From Gaertneriomyces semiglobifer (taxonomy: Eukaryota; Chytridiomycota; Chytridiomycetes; Spizellomycetales; Spizellomycetaceae), in contig JAHLKF010000011.1 of the NCBI GenBank assembly GCA_025558075.1, forward strand, positions 62,001 through 126,000: a stretch of 64,000 nt of DNA, written 5' to 3'. This document shows, piece after piece, positions 10,241-21,879 of the stretch. The notes under the pieces are model-generated. The model was not told the DNA's origin. It saw only the letters and a list, made by a program, of their open reading frames with translations, and ran no database searches. The position numbers were made by a program, and so were the translations under genes. Positions within the stretch are counted from its first letter, which is position 1. Each line of letters begins with the position of its first letter.

Positions 10241-13200
10241 ATGGATATCGATGCGCTTACGTTGCAGTCGATTGGCGTGACTGATCCGGAACAATTTAAT
10301 GCTGTCAGAAATGGGAGGAGCTCAGGACGGTGGAGGCCGCATTCTGGTATTATCTCTCTTCTGCAATAGCCTGGAGCCTGAGCTAACATTTAGATGTAGG
10401 GTACAAAGGCGGGGCGAAGTACACCGGTTCGTTTGAGAGCCTAGCAAGCGATCCAAATGCCCCCAGAGAAATAGGACCGACCCTGGGATCACTACGCCGG
10501 TGTGGGTCGTTACGTGACTCCGGGACAATCACGTCTTCCGATTCCCGCTTAGATAGTACGCTAGACCGACAAATCAGCACCTCCGAATCCGATAGTGTCT
10601 ATCGTACGTCGTCCAGTGGCGGTCGTCAGATGAGCAGTGCGCCCGTCGCGCGCTCGCGTTCCTCATACTCGTTCGACTCAATGTCCTCCCTCCTCACAAT
10701 TCCGAACCTCACTAGACGCAAGTCACCTACAGAACTAGTGCCGAAGAAGAAGTCGGACTCGGTGAGAAAAAAGGGAGGCAAAGATGGCGGCGGCGGGGCC
10801 GAGGACGCGAATGAGGGGTTCTTATCCGAGGTCGAGACACAGGATTTCAGCGGCGTTTGGAACCATCCCATTACCCGGAGTTATTTTCTCATGTATCTAC
10901 TTTGGAGAGGATTCGCCAATTTATATGTACGTATAAGGAGTGTGTGGGAAAGGATGTTTGTCTGCGTTCGACGCATGCTACGGCCAAGCGACTCCCGTTT
11001 CTAAATTCCTTGTTCCTTGTAGTATTTTCGCATGGACGCGCAGCAGTTTCGGCTAGACTACCCGATGTTATACACATCAGCCCGCAAGAGCCACGCCTAT
11101 CGTTTATATAACCTATACCTTGTGGAGGATGGGCCATTATCTATTTTCCGTCATATACCCGTCCACTTTCAGAACGTGAACCGACAGCTGACAACGATCG
11201 GAGCAAACCTGGAACACCACTGCCACCCCGCCATGTTTGACGATCTTGCTTACATGGTGCTGAACTGGTTACGAGACATCTATAACGGCACATTCGATGG
11301 GTATCGAGAAGGACAACAACAAACGGGGATCCCACCGTTTAAGCAGAGCGCGTTTTATCAAGCCATGAAGAACGATCTGCGAGGAACGCGTAACCTCACC
11401 ACGGTGCAGTATCACCGTGCAGCCGAGCGCATAGTAGACATGCCGCCGGTTGTCTATGATGGGAAAGAAGTGTGGGAAAAACTGTTGCTGTCGCTTGAGG
11501 CGATGGGAATTGACTGCGAGCCATACCGCGCGCGCGGACCGGGGGCTGAGCTCATGAGAAAACCGTCCATAGAGAGGAAGAGTGGCACGATGGATAGAGA
11601 AAGGGACGGGACATTGCCGAAAAAGTCTAAAGTGAATCGAACGAGGAGTATGACTTCCCTCACAGACTCGAAAGCGGCGTCGCCAGAAAGCCCGTCCACT
11701 GGTGCACCGCCGACGTTAAAGGAATGGAAGCGAGCGGCGAGCAATAATGCGCTGAACAGTTATATGGACACGGGAGAGTTGCTGCATACCTTTGTCCAGT
11801 ATACCGGCGGCGATCAGGAGTTTTGCGAGTACTGCCATCGTCGAGTCAACTATGACAAAGGGAGTGAAGACAGTCATTCGGCGTATAGATGCGAGACCTG
11901 CCATTACGTATGTCACAAGAATTGCCGCAATTCGGTGCGTATATCGTGCGTGATGCCCAGTACGGCCGCGGCAGAGATTGAAGATCAGTGCGAGGTGTTT
12001 TCTGAAAAACAACGGCGGGTGACAGAACGTATTCAAGCGCTTCAGCGCGAGATCGACATTGAAATGAAGATTCGAGACGGCCTTGATAATCTCGTGCGTG
12101 CCAAACAGGAAAGTTCGTCCAAGTCGAGCAAGAAACAGCAGATACCGCCAGACATGGACTCGCAGATTGAAAGGGTGACGAAAAAGCTGGAGAGGCTGAA
12201 GCATGAAATGCAAAAATGTCGATTACAATCGGCCGCGTTGGCGGCAGCAGCTCATGCCACCGAAGTCCGTCGGGAGGCGGAAAGTAAGCATCAACGTGGT
12301 CCCAGCACTTCCAACAAATATGCCGACGAAACGAATGAAGGCGAAGTCATTAAGGTTGTGACGATGGACTCGGCCATGAAAGCCGAATCCACCAAACTCG
12401 TTTTCATTACCCCACATACTACTGTGAAAGATGTCATTACTCTTTCTCTCCAAAAGTTTAATTTACCGGGGAACGCGGATGATTATTTGATGTCATACAC
12501 CACACCGGAAGGCGAAGACGTGCCTCTACGACATGAAGATCATCCGTCTAAACTCGGGCTTAACTTGATGGAGACACCCTTCCGTCTCCGAGTGAATTTC
12601 GACACGGGAACATCGTCGGGAGCGGCATCAGGTTTGGTAGCCAAGTTGTCGAAAGAAGATGAACAGCGTGCTAGAAAACAACGCGACGTGTTGATGGAAA
12701 TCGTGGAAACGGAAATTTCCTATAGCGAGGACTTGAAGAATATTGTCAATATATTCTACAAACCACTCGCCCTTGCCGACGTGTTGGATGCCGAGGCGCA
12801 AAACGACATTTTCGCCAACATCAAGGAGATTGCAGACTTTCACGACATGTTATCCAAACAGCTTGCCGAGCGCCGCGAAGACATTTTGCGCGGGAATAAC
12901 CTTGTCATACCCGTCATGCAATTGTATGAGCAACACATGGACCAGTTTCGGTTATACGAAGTGTACTGCGGGAACCAACAAAACGCCGGACGACGGTTAG
13001 AAAAAGTCAAGTCTGATCCAGCCTTTACCAAGCTCCTCGCCCAATGTGAATGTAATCCCAAATTGAATAAACTCAAACTGGCGGATTTGTTGGTCAAACC
13101 AATGCACAGGATTACGAGGTATCCGATGTTCTTGAAGCGGTTGTTGGCGAGCATTTTGAAGGATACCCCAGAGTACGAGCTTGTGAACTCGGTCATCAAT

Positions 13201-14319
13201 AATATTGAGCAGCGGATCAATGACGTGAATGAGAGTGCGAGGCGACATGAGTCTGCTTACCGGATCAACATGATTGATGAGAACCTCGATTTCAACAATG
13301 TCTACAGTGTAAGTTGTACCTGTTCCATCCATTTAAAAGGGTTGGGACAGTAGAAGACTCATTTATTGCAAATCTTTTGTAGCGCTTCAAACTCGCCAAC
13401 AAGCGACGAGAGCTGATCTCCGAAAAACCCATGACGTACATCAAGAAAAACACCAGCAGTACCGTGCAGGTCATTGTTCTCTTCTTCACGGACATGGTTA
13501 TGATTGTAAGACAAAAGAAACCTGATACGTTCATATTGTTCAAACCGCCCATTCCGTTGGAAGCTGCTGTGTTTTTGGACAAGCCAGATGCTCATGGTAA
13601 GTTTTCTACCTTTGGGATTCAGTGTGGAAAGAACCGGTTGGTATTCAGTACAAGTTTTCTCATCATTTATGGCGACACTAGGGATGGAAAACCTATTTCA
13701 AATTATCCACCTCCAACAAGAAATCCACACATTACAATCCGTGACCGCATTTGACAAGAACACATGGCTCCGCGAGGCGGAAGGGATCCGCTCCAAATTC
13801 TGTTCCATCCACTACGACTTTGAACAAGCCATGCTAGGCGATGGAGGTGCCGCAACTCGATACGCGTACATAAGAGGGAATAGCGGGGGTGGAGGGTTCG
13901 ATTCGTTTTCCCAACCGCATACGCCTCAAACTGCCACGTCGGAACCGGAAATCATTGATTTCCCTGGCTCGCCCGCCGCGAAACGACGGCATACGTCGTC
14001 CCCAATTGCGTCGCGGAGGAGTACGATGCATCCAGTGACGGATTTGTCAGAGATTTTGGATGCTGAGTCGGGAGGGAAAGATGGCGGTGACGCCTCATCG
14101 CAAAGTCAACAGAGCGAGGACAGCCAGGACCAGAGTGAGAGTGGGAGCAAAGAAGGAAAAGAAGTGCCGTCGTCGCCGCACCAGCAACAGCAGCAGCAAC
14201 AGCAACAGTCGCGCTCAGGGTTCATGAAGCCAGGAAAACGGACATCGTGGGGTGGACCTCGCCGACAATGGTGGATCCATCGCCGCACCAACACGAGCAG
14301 CACGGACAACTCTCAATAG
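10241..14319 (+). CDS. RGS-C1-RA-DH-PH Rho guanine nucleotide exchange factor
   Basis: Predicted activator of Rho-family GTPases acting at the plasma membrane. Five exons (10241-10346, 10394-10926, 11023-13308, 13383-13596, 13682-14319) give 1,258 aa. In order: a Ser-rich N-terminus; an RGS-like helical domain from about residue 188; a C1 zinc finger at about 468-522 with H-x12-C-x2-C-x18-C-x2-C-x4-H-x2-C-x7-C; a basic coiled coil; an RA-like domain at about 662-740; a DH domain from about 763 with the conserved helix LNKLKLADLLVKPMHRITRYP; and a PH domain from about 985. The PH domain is completed by exon 5 (NLFQIIHLQQEIHTLQ). The tail is acidic with a polyQ run. The RGS plus RhoGEF pairing suggests control by a heterotrimeric G-alpha (inference). 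Convergent with the 7-TM gene. Confidence 0.85.
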
Positions 14320-14491
14320 TATAGATACCTAATATCATGGGCAGTGTACTCTTTTGGATATTCATTTTTGAGTCCTTTGTATATGAAACAATTTTTGCAT
14401 TAAACTACTAGTTGTATTAACATTAAATGGTGCAGTGCACTTTTGTGATTCAGTGTCGCAAGGATATTATTTTCTCTTGGCCTCCTTGTTA

Positions 14492-15663
14492 TTAGTCCTT
14501 GTCGTAATAAGGCGCCGAACTGTATGCATTAGATGGTATTATGGGACGAGGATAAGAAGACGAGGATTGGTCATAGAAGGCCACTTTGTCGCTGTAAGAG
14601 CGCGAACTGGACGGTGGGGCCAGCTCAATGCCACCACTCGCACTCGACAGAACGGGCACAGAGTCGTGAGATGGTGCGGTATTGAATCGTTGCAGTAAGA
14701 TGACTGAGTAGTAGAATCCCAGGTTGTGGATTGCAAATGTCAGGGTGGTGAGACGGCCGTAGGTTTTTCCCAACTTGGATGCAATGTTGAATAAGAAGGC
14801 CATGGCGACGATGACCAGGGCTTGGAACACTAATGAAGACAACCAACAATGAGTCAATGTTCTTTATGAGAACGGGAATCATTGGAAAGGGCGGGAGACA
14901 GAACAGACAGAACAGAGGGGCGAGAGAAAGAGAGAAAGAGAGATGACTTACCAGAGACAAAGAGAAACCGACGAACAAACCTCCCCATGCCTTCTACGAT
15001 CTCACGCGTCACTCGCTTCCGGTACTTGTAGAACAGCGTCACCAGGACAGCCGAGATAATGGTATCAGTCAACCCGGCATAGGCATACCAATTCGTCAAC
15101 AAGAAGGTGTAATCTGTAGCCTCACTCTTATTTTTGGCGCCGATGAAAAAGAGCGTCAAGGAACCAGCGCCGAGTCCGACAGCAAGCATGGCGGTCACAA
15201 CGGTAAAGATCTTGACCCATAACTTCCTCCGCCGATTCTGCATGAGCATCAAGAGGGTTTCCAGCCTCAAGCCTTCTACCATGACGAGGACGCAAGATCC
15301 CAGAAAGAATAAGAGTTTAGCAACCTGTCCCAGATCAGCGTTTCCCCAGAACTGAAAGTAGGTGACGGCGCCAACGATATCCCATACGAAACCAAAGCAG
15401 TACAGGAGCGGGTTGATGGTCATGCATATGTTATAGATGGAGATGGCATGGCCATGGAGTCGAGCAGCGGACGAGAGGAAGATGGAGATGCAAATGAGGA
15501 GGCCGATGGAAGAAATGAGGACGTTGGCCCAGAGGAGATTGAGGCCTGTACATGAGCGTTGCGGAGTGTCAAAGGCAGCGAGAAGGCCAGTATAGGAGAT
15601 GACAGTGGTGCCATTGGAGAGGAGAGTGAACTGGCAGTGAGGATCGTCCACCATGCGACCCAT
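14492..15663 (-). CDS. Seven-transmembrane protein of unknown family
   Basis: Two exons (15663-14952, 14829-14492) give 349 aa with seven hydrophobic segments: N-terminal LLWANVLISSIGLLICISIF, then segments around SIYNICMTINPLLY, VAKLLFFLGSCVLVMVEG, IFTVVTAMLAVGLGAGSL, WYAYAGLTDTIISAVLVTLF, FQALVIVAMAFLFN and TFAIHNLGFYYSVILL. The predicted extracellular N-terminus has one NGT sequon and two Cys; the C-tail is Ser/Tyr/Pro-rich. The intron falls inside segment 6, and only the spliced form completes it. Topology is receptor-like, but I recognise no GPCR class motif such as DRY or NPxxY, so function is open. Confidence 0.75.
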
Positions 15664-17445
15664 GGTTTTTCAGAGACACACCTCAAACAAACAACGACGG
15701 GACGATAAATAACTAGTCAATGTCGACAACGACGACGACGACGACGACGGACCCCTTGACGTTATAGCTCTTTCTCTGGAGCATCTCTCCCTTCCGTTAA
15801 ATAAGGAAAAAGGCCCCTTCTTCTTGAGCTACGATGCGTAGATATGTCAAACCATCGTGCTATTTCGTTCCTTGTGTACGCATTCCGGGTGCTAAGTTTC
15901 CAGTGCCCCGTTCTCGTTTGCTCCCTGATCAGCGAAATCCGTGAACGGAAATTCAAAATTGGGAATTGAGCATCTCACAGTCTCACACAGACGACGGCGC
16001 ACCAAAATTTCCATGGCTTTCAGCATTTCTTACGGTTATTAGTAGGCACTAGTAGTAACAACATATGGGAGGATTATACTACTCATGGCACGTTTCCTCC
16101 GTTCCTCCGAACAACAACAAGCAAGAGGTGGAAACATTAAAACAAAAAAAAGTACCACCGCCCTGCGCCCGGGTGCCTCAGCGCAGCACTCGCACTGAGC
16201 AGCAATAGTAGCACCAGCAAAGTAAAGTAACGCATGGAAAGAGCATAATAATAACATCAGCAGCATATGAAGATAATGAAAGCATATCATTCCATTAATG
16301 AACAAAAACAAAAGGGCGCCGTGGGTTTCGCGTCACACGTCGGAGTTTTGTGCGCGGCCAGTGATATCGATATCACTGTCATGTTCATGAGTGATTATGT
16401 AATGGTTATAGTTCATGAGTGCTTATCTAATGATTGTAGCACACGCTGGGTGAGTCAAAAGTGACTGGAGTCAAGCAAGTTGTGAGTCATACAAGTCACG
16501 TGTGCCAAGGATTACGTGAGCGACGGGCGGAAGAAACGTCGTCGTTGGAAAAGAGGGACTGCATTAAAATTAAGTGCGAATGAAAAGGCATGGATGGATG
16601 GATGGATGGATGGACAGCATGCAACTGATAGTGCTCTGGGCAGTGGGTAGAAGTCAATTGAAGGCTGCTGCGATCCATGTCCACTACATGCAGGCTGAAT
16701 AGGCGCCTAACTTTTTGTAGATCCTTACCTTCCTGATGATGATGATGGTGGTGATGGGAATGAATGCACGGCTGATTCGTAACAAACTTCCTTAAGCTTA
16801 GCGTAAAAACATTGGCTGGTGGCACGCATATCCTTCTGCGTGCACGCAACGCACCCACGGCATACATGTACCGATCCATGTCAGGGCTCAGCAGCCGAAA
16901 GAAGTAAGCCCTGCCAACCAGTGAACCAGCCAAAGAACCTAAAGGACACCTCTGTAAAAGTAAAAGCACCGTATTTCCTCCATGGATGCATTGATGTAAG
17001 CTCTTGATGTTTGCAGTCACGGGCTGCAATACCCCCCGTCGTCGTCGGGACGGAGCTCTGATCGGAGGAAAAGGAGAAGGGGCGGCGGGGGCGGGCAGGA
17101 ACGACGAGGGCAATTAGGCAGCCAGCCAACTTAACCAGCCAGCCAGTGCCCAGGCAGTGAATCAAGAGTAAAAGCAGAGTAGCTACCTTATTATTGTAAT
17201 TCGCGGTAGTTGGGACCAGCCCAAATCTCAGCCGCGCAGCTTTTTCCCCGCCGCCAACTTCCAATTCTTTGAACACTTGCGCTGCTGCTCTCGGCTGCCC
17301 AACTCAGCAAACCGACAACAGGGACATAAAAAGGCGGCGTCGAGAGGCCTCTCTCTCTCTCTCTCTCTCTTCCTCGCTAGATCGTCTGTACATCCTAGCC
17401 ACACATCCACCTTTCCCGGTTATATAGGATTGGACATTTGCAAAC
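15664..17445. other. Intergenic region with microsatellites
   Basis: 1.8 kb upstream of both the minus-strand 7-TM gene and the plus-strand secreted-repeat gene. Holds (GAC)n at about 15730-15748, a GGAT repeat at about 16589-16613 and (CT)n at about 17348-17371. The CT run lies about 75 bases before the secreted-protein start, where pyrimidine tracts are common in fungal promoters. No gene recognised. Confidence 0.6.
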
Positions 17446-19566
17446 ATGAAGATCACACATACCGCCGCCTCCGTGGCCCTACTCTCCACATCGCTCGTGC
17501 TCGTCGCCGCGGCCCCAGCACCCACTACAAGGCCTTTCTACTCTAACCGTCTCAACGCTGCCCAGCCCTCCAGCAAAAGTATTCCTCCGTGCAACGAACC
17601 TCAAAAGCGCACTTGGTACGATGACCATGGCTCTCAGTATGGCTGGGACGCTGCTCTTGGCAGCATGTGTTTGATCAAAGGCCCTACTTCTACTGCTGGT
17701 AGTGGTAATGCGAGTGGTGGCGACCAAATGAAGGCCTTGGCAGAGAAGACTGGCAGCAAACCTTACTTTGCTGCGCACAACATTGGCAGACCGAGCGCTT
17801 TGCACCATGAAGAAGGAGAAGCAGCCAAGAAGCCTGAGGATCAGGCTCATGGTCAGTGGCCCGACAAGAAGCCAACCGATGACCACTGGCCCGAAAAGAA
17901 ACCGACCGATGACCACTGGCCTGACAAGAAGCCGACCGATGACCATTGGCCCGACAAGCATTGCGGCACTTCCTCCTCCGACTACCACCACTGTGGCACT
18001 ACCTTTACAGAAATCAAGTCGTACTTTTGCACCCACCCAACGGACAACGGTGACTGCCTGACAAAGGCAGCAGCCGCATTCAGTAACTGTATCACAGCCG
18101 TAGACAAGCATGAGTCCTACTGCTGGGACAAGGCCACTGCCGCTCTCGAGTCCATTTCTAAACAAGACAAGCTTTCAACACACTGGAGTTCCTTCAATCA
18201 CGAAGACACTTCAAAGGGTGGCCACTGGCCCGAAAAGAAGTGCTCCACTTCCTCGTCCGACTACCACCACTGCGGTACTACCTTTACCGACGTGAAATCG
18301 ACGTTCTGCACACACCCAACTGACAATGGTGAATGTCTCACAAAGGCAGCATCGGCGTTCAGTAACTGTATCACAGCAGTAGACAAACATGAGTCGTATT
18401 GCTGGGACAAGGCCACGGCTGCTCTCGAATCCATTTCTAAGCAGAAGAAGCCCTCACCACACTGGAGCTCCTTCAATCACAAGGACACTTCAAACGGTGA
18501 TCACTGGCCCGAGAAGAAATGCTCCACTTCTTCCTCCGACTACCACCACTGCGGTACTACTTTTACCGATGTCAAATCGAAGTTCTGCACACACCCAACT
18601 GACAATGGTGAATGCCTTACAAAAGCAGCATCGGCGTTCAGCAATTGTATCACTGCCGTAGACAAGCATGAGTCCTACTGCTGGGACAAGGCCACGTCCG
18701 CTCTCGAATCCCTTTCCAAACACAACAAGCCTTCAACACACTGGAGCTCCTTTAACCACGAGGACACTTCAAACGGTGACCACTGGCCCGAGAAGAAGTG
18801 CTCCACTTCCTCGTCCGACTACCACCACTGCGGTACTACTTTTGCCGACGTGAAATCGACCTTCTGCACGCACCCAACTGACAATGGAGACTGCCTCACA
18901 AAGGCAGCAGCCGCATTCAGTAACTGTATCACAGCCGTGGACAAACATGAGTCGTATTGCTGGGACAAGGCCACGTCCGCTCTCAAGTCCATTGCTAAGC
19001 CCAACACACATGACACACACTCTACTGATTGGAGCTCCTTCGACCACAAGCCCACACAAAACGAAGACGCATCCTGCGATGCCAAGTACCTTGACAAGAC
19101 TTATACAGAATGCGGAGAGTCATATGACCGTGCCAAGACCGTTTACTGCGGCAAGCACACGCACGGAACCACAGAATTCGGAGATTGTGTGAGCGAAGCA
19201 GCCGGTGTATTTGACCAGTGTATCAAGGCTGTGGATCGCGGCATGGCGTATTGCTGGGAGTTCAAATACCTAGATGGTGATGATGAGGAACCTCACGGCG
19301 GTAAGCACTGGCCTGAGGAGCAGGAGGCGCACAAGGGTTGGTCCAACTCCAAGTCCGGTCATTCATCCTCGTCTACCATGGACAAGTTCTGTGAGGACGC
19401 AACAGCGTATTACCACTCTCTGTCCTCTCCGACATTGTACCAGTGCGCCACCAACGTCTGTGCGCATAAGCAAAAAGAAGCGGCTGTTAAGGAGGGATTG
19501 TACGAGTGCTGGAAGATGGAGATGGAAGTGAAGGAACGGTTTGGTGAGGTGCCGAGAGGTTGGTAA
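17446..19566 (+). CDS. Secreted cysteine-rich tandem-repeat protein
   Basis: Intronless frame of 706 aa. The N-terminus MKITHTAASVALLSTSLVLV followed by AAAP is a clear signal peptide with a likely cleavage after the Ala run, so the protein is probably exported to the wall or medium. After a spacer come four units of a 10-residue HWP(D/E)KKPTDD-type repeat. Four near-identical 93-residue modules follow, each with the core HHCGTTFTDVKSTFC, then NGECLTKAA, FSNCITAVDKHESYCW. A fifth, diverged module follows (YTECGESYDRAKTVYCG, YCWEF), then a last Cys-containing helix pair. Each module has six to seven Cys, implying disulphide-stabilised helices. No family recognised. The near identity of modules at DNA level indicates recent expansion or homogenisation. 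Confidence 0.9.
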   Translation: MKITHTAASVALLSTSLVLVAAAPAPTTRPFYSNRLNAAQPSSKSIPPCNEPQKRTWYDDHGSQYGWDAALGSMCLIKGPTSTAGSGNASGGDQMKALAEKTGSKPYFAAHNIGRPSALHHEEGEAAKKPEDQAHGQWPDKKPTDDHWPEKKPTDDHWPDKKPTDDHWPDKHCGTSSSDYHHCGTTFTEIKSYFCTHPTDNGDCLTKAAAAFSNCITAVDKHESYCWDKATAALESISKQDKLSTHWSSFNHEDTSKGGHWPEKKCSTSSSDYHHCGTTFTDVKSTFCTHPTDNGECLTKAASAFSNCITAVDKHESYCWDKATAALESISKQKKPSPHWSSFNHKDTSNGDHWPEKKCSTSSSDYHHCGTTFTDVKSKFCTHPTDNGECLTKAASAFSNCITAVDKHESYCWDKATSALESLSKHNKPSTHWSSFNHEDTSNGDHWPEKKCSTSSSDYHHCGTTFADVKSTFCTHPTDNGDCLTKAAAAFSNCITAVDKHESYCWDKATSALKSIAKPNTHDTHSTDWSSFDHKPTQNEDASCDAKYLDKTYTECGESYDRAKTVYCGKHTHGTTEFGDCVSEAAGVFDQCIKAVDRGMAYCWEFKYLDGDDEEPHGGKHWPEEQEAHKGWSNSKSGHSSSSTMDKFCEDATAYYHSLSSPTLYQCATNVCAHKQKEAAVKEGLYECWKMEMEVKERFGEVPRGW
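17854..17973 (+). repeat. 30-bp coding tandem repeat
   Basis: Four units starting at 17854, 17884, 17914 and 17944 encode (H/Q)WP(D/E)K(K/H) followed, except in the last, by PTDD. In frame inside the secreted protein. Confidence 0.85.
17944..19059 (+). repeat. 279-bp coding tandem repeat, four units
   Basis: Units start at 17944, 18223, 18502 and 18781, an exact 279-bp (93-codon) period. They are highly similar at nucleotide level and keep the frame. Confidence 0.9.
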
Positions 19567-19953
19567 GCGTCTGTGTTCGGTATGGATCGACACACGATTG
19601 CGATGTATCAACGGAGAAGGAAAGATGGGTGATGAGTGCCACCTGCCAGGGTGTGCAGTCAGACGGCGTATGGGTGTGGGCCATAGGGATCTGAAGAAGG
19701 AAAACGGCGTGTTTGTGACTAGCTAGATTGTGCGAAGAACTTTTTTTGTTTTTTTTTTTTGATTTGTCCAGAGTGCTCGCGACGATGGGGCAGGCCTTTT
19801 CAGGTTTTGGCTTTTATAGTACATACCCACCGACTCTCTGGTAACATTAGAGGGTTATGTAAAATTTGTGAATACACTTGGGTTGCTCGTCTTCCATTTT
19901 GTTGTGTTATTTGATGCAGTCGTTCTCGAAGCTGGGATTCGTATATTGCGTAA

Positions 19954-21107
19954 GTGTACTCGCGCAACGGCCAAGAGTTTCGCCTAACTGAACTTGCGAG
20001 CGTCAGATTCTCGCTATATCCTGGAATTTTCGTGATGACACTGCAGACGACGTACGTGGGTGTGTCTCAAATAAGCTCGAGCGAGACACTGGAATGGCTC
20101 TTCTGTCAGCGACTCTGTCCCAGCCAAGTTTTCGAATTTAATGATCGAAGTGAATGCAAGTTGCTTAATAAACGTATCTCAAAGTGGTTAATGTAGAACT
20201 TCAATTTTGCAAGTGGTTGTGTTGATGTGCATATCAAGCAACGATTACATATATATATACAGGGGGCATCTATGTCGTGGAAGGTAGTTACACCACCAGA
20301 TGCCCAAATCCAGGCATTAAGGGACATGATTGCAAAAGGAGCCATTCGCAGTTATGGCTTGGAGGTCTTCGAAAACTCAAAGCAGGATTCAAGGACTGCC
20401 AAGCTTTAGAGTCCGTGTACGATGTCGATTACCAGGGTTTGAAGGTCCAACGCGAAATCTGTGACGCTGGACCGATCAGATTGGACCAATTCGATAAAGA
20501 CATCAAGGCCCTGAAGCCAAGTTGCAAGCAGTGTGGGATAACGATCTGTTTTACGGGTGAGTATGGTGCCTTCTATATTTTTTGTTTGCAGAGCAATTGC
20601 GACTAGTGATAGCATGAACATCCTTCGACATCTCCGGAACAGTGGACATAATCTCTGCTGGACTTGGAGGGACGATGATAGCAAACCGCCTCCCCTCCAA
20701 GTCAATTTTATAACCTTATCGGAGTTTAAAATTCGAAAATTGTTGCTCTTGTATGGTGGATATTTTGCGTTGTTTTGATCATTTGTTAATGTACAGATCA
20801 AAAATAGGCATCTGGCGTCGCCGGGCAGGTCGTTAGGAATCTGTTAACGAAAGAAACCCTTTGTTAATTTGTTTGCTGTCAATTCAAATTTCTGGTTGTG
20901 TTGATAGTCTGGAGTGCTAGCGCCTATCTATCGTCCTGCGCAAGCTTTCGAGATGGTTTCAACTCCGCGGAGTTCGTTCGCGTCAAAGCGTACACGTCAT
21001 GTCCGAACTCTGGAATTTATTTTGACCACTACGCGTCCAGTCTTCTTTCGAACTGTAAAAGAAACGTACAGGTGTGCATAGACAGACATTCAAACGGCAA
21101 CCAATGA
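19954..21107 (+). other. Unidentified cysteine-rich modular exons or relic gene
   Basis: Several plus-strand frames look like pieces of one modular gene, each ending near a GT or starting after an AG. One is an exon after the AG at 20260-20261, starting GIYVVEGSYTTRCPNPGIKG, with FKDCQALESVYDVDYQG, REICDAGPIRLDQF and CKQCGITIC. The second lies at about 20906-21080 with SCASFRDGFNSAEF, YTSCPNSGIYFDHY and LSNCKRNVQ. The modules align as C-x20-C-x18-C with a shared C(P/D)xxxI core. A weaker copy lies near 19960-20050 (YPGIFV). No start codon or complete splice chain could be established, so it may be decayed. No family recognised. Confidence 0.35.
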
Positions 21108-21879
21108 AAACTGCAGATCGACCATTCAATTTCAACGCCACCAGGGCTATCAGTTGCGGATCCGCACCCAGGTACGTTTAGTCTTTCTACAGCGTTTTGG
21201 TCTTGTTAGACAACTGTGCCGGTGAGCGAGCTGGCTTTTTTCTTGCCACCGTCCACTTCAATCAAGCTTGATTTAGGTTAATGACGGCCGCGTGCCTCCA
21301 ATGTCGACATCTGTCAGCAGACAGTATCCGTCATCGTCAGGGACTAAATTCCGAGATTTCATTCAGATTGTAGCGTTTTGTTCCGATCTTAATGAATGAA
21401 CCCTAATACCAATTTAAGTTACCTACCCCTCGACCTGCCTTACGCTATCTGTGCCTCCCCCTTTTATTCCCATACTAAGTGTTCGCAGTGTATCCGTCGC
21501 CCTTTTTCCTTCTTTCTGTCCCATGTCAGTCATGTCAGCAGTGTCACCAGTGTATTGTCCTTCGCCCAACGTGTTCTTTCCTCACGCGTCGCGCTGAGTC
21601 AGGATTGCGCAGCCGATTACCAAAGAGGTCCCACGTAAATTAAAGAGGAACGACTGTTTCCGGTCGCTACGCGTAGATGGATGCTCACATAAGCGGGTGT
21701 GACTGTGCCGCCACTCACCTTAGCGGAAGGTATAAAAGCGTCGCGCCAGATGCTGTGGGAACTTTTTCCCCTCCTCTTCAGCACGGCAGGACGACGACGA
21801 CGACGACGACGACCTATTACTTTTCCACTGCCGGATGCTTGCGTTGCTGTGTGCCGCTGTTTTTTTATTTGTTTTGACG
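21108..21879. other. Upstream region of the NUP98-like gene
   Basis: No gene recognised. Contains a (GAC)n run at about 21789-21813 and a TATA-like element at 21731. The rest of the 19567-21879 interval outside the cysteine-rich frames, including a poly-T tract near 19741-19760, is also featureless. Confidence 0.5.
21731..21738 (+). promoter_or_regulatory. TATA-like element
   Basis: TATAAAAG about 150 bases upstream of the proposed NUP98-like start at 21880. Consensus match only. Confidence 0.35.
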
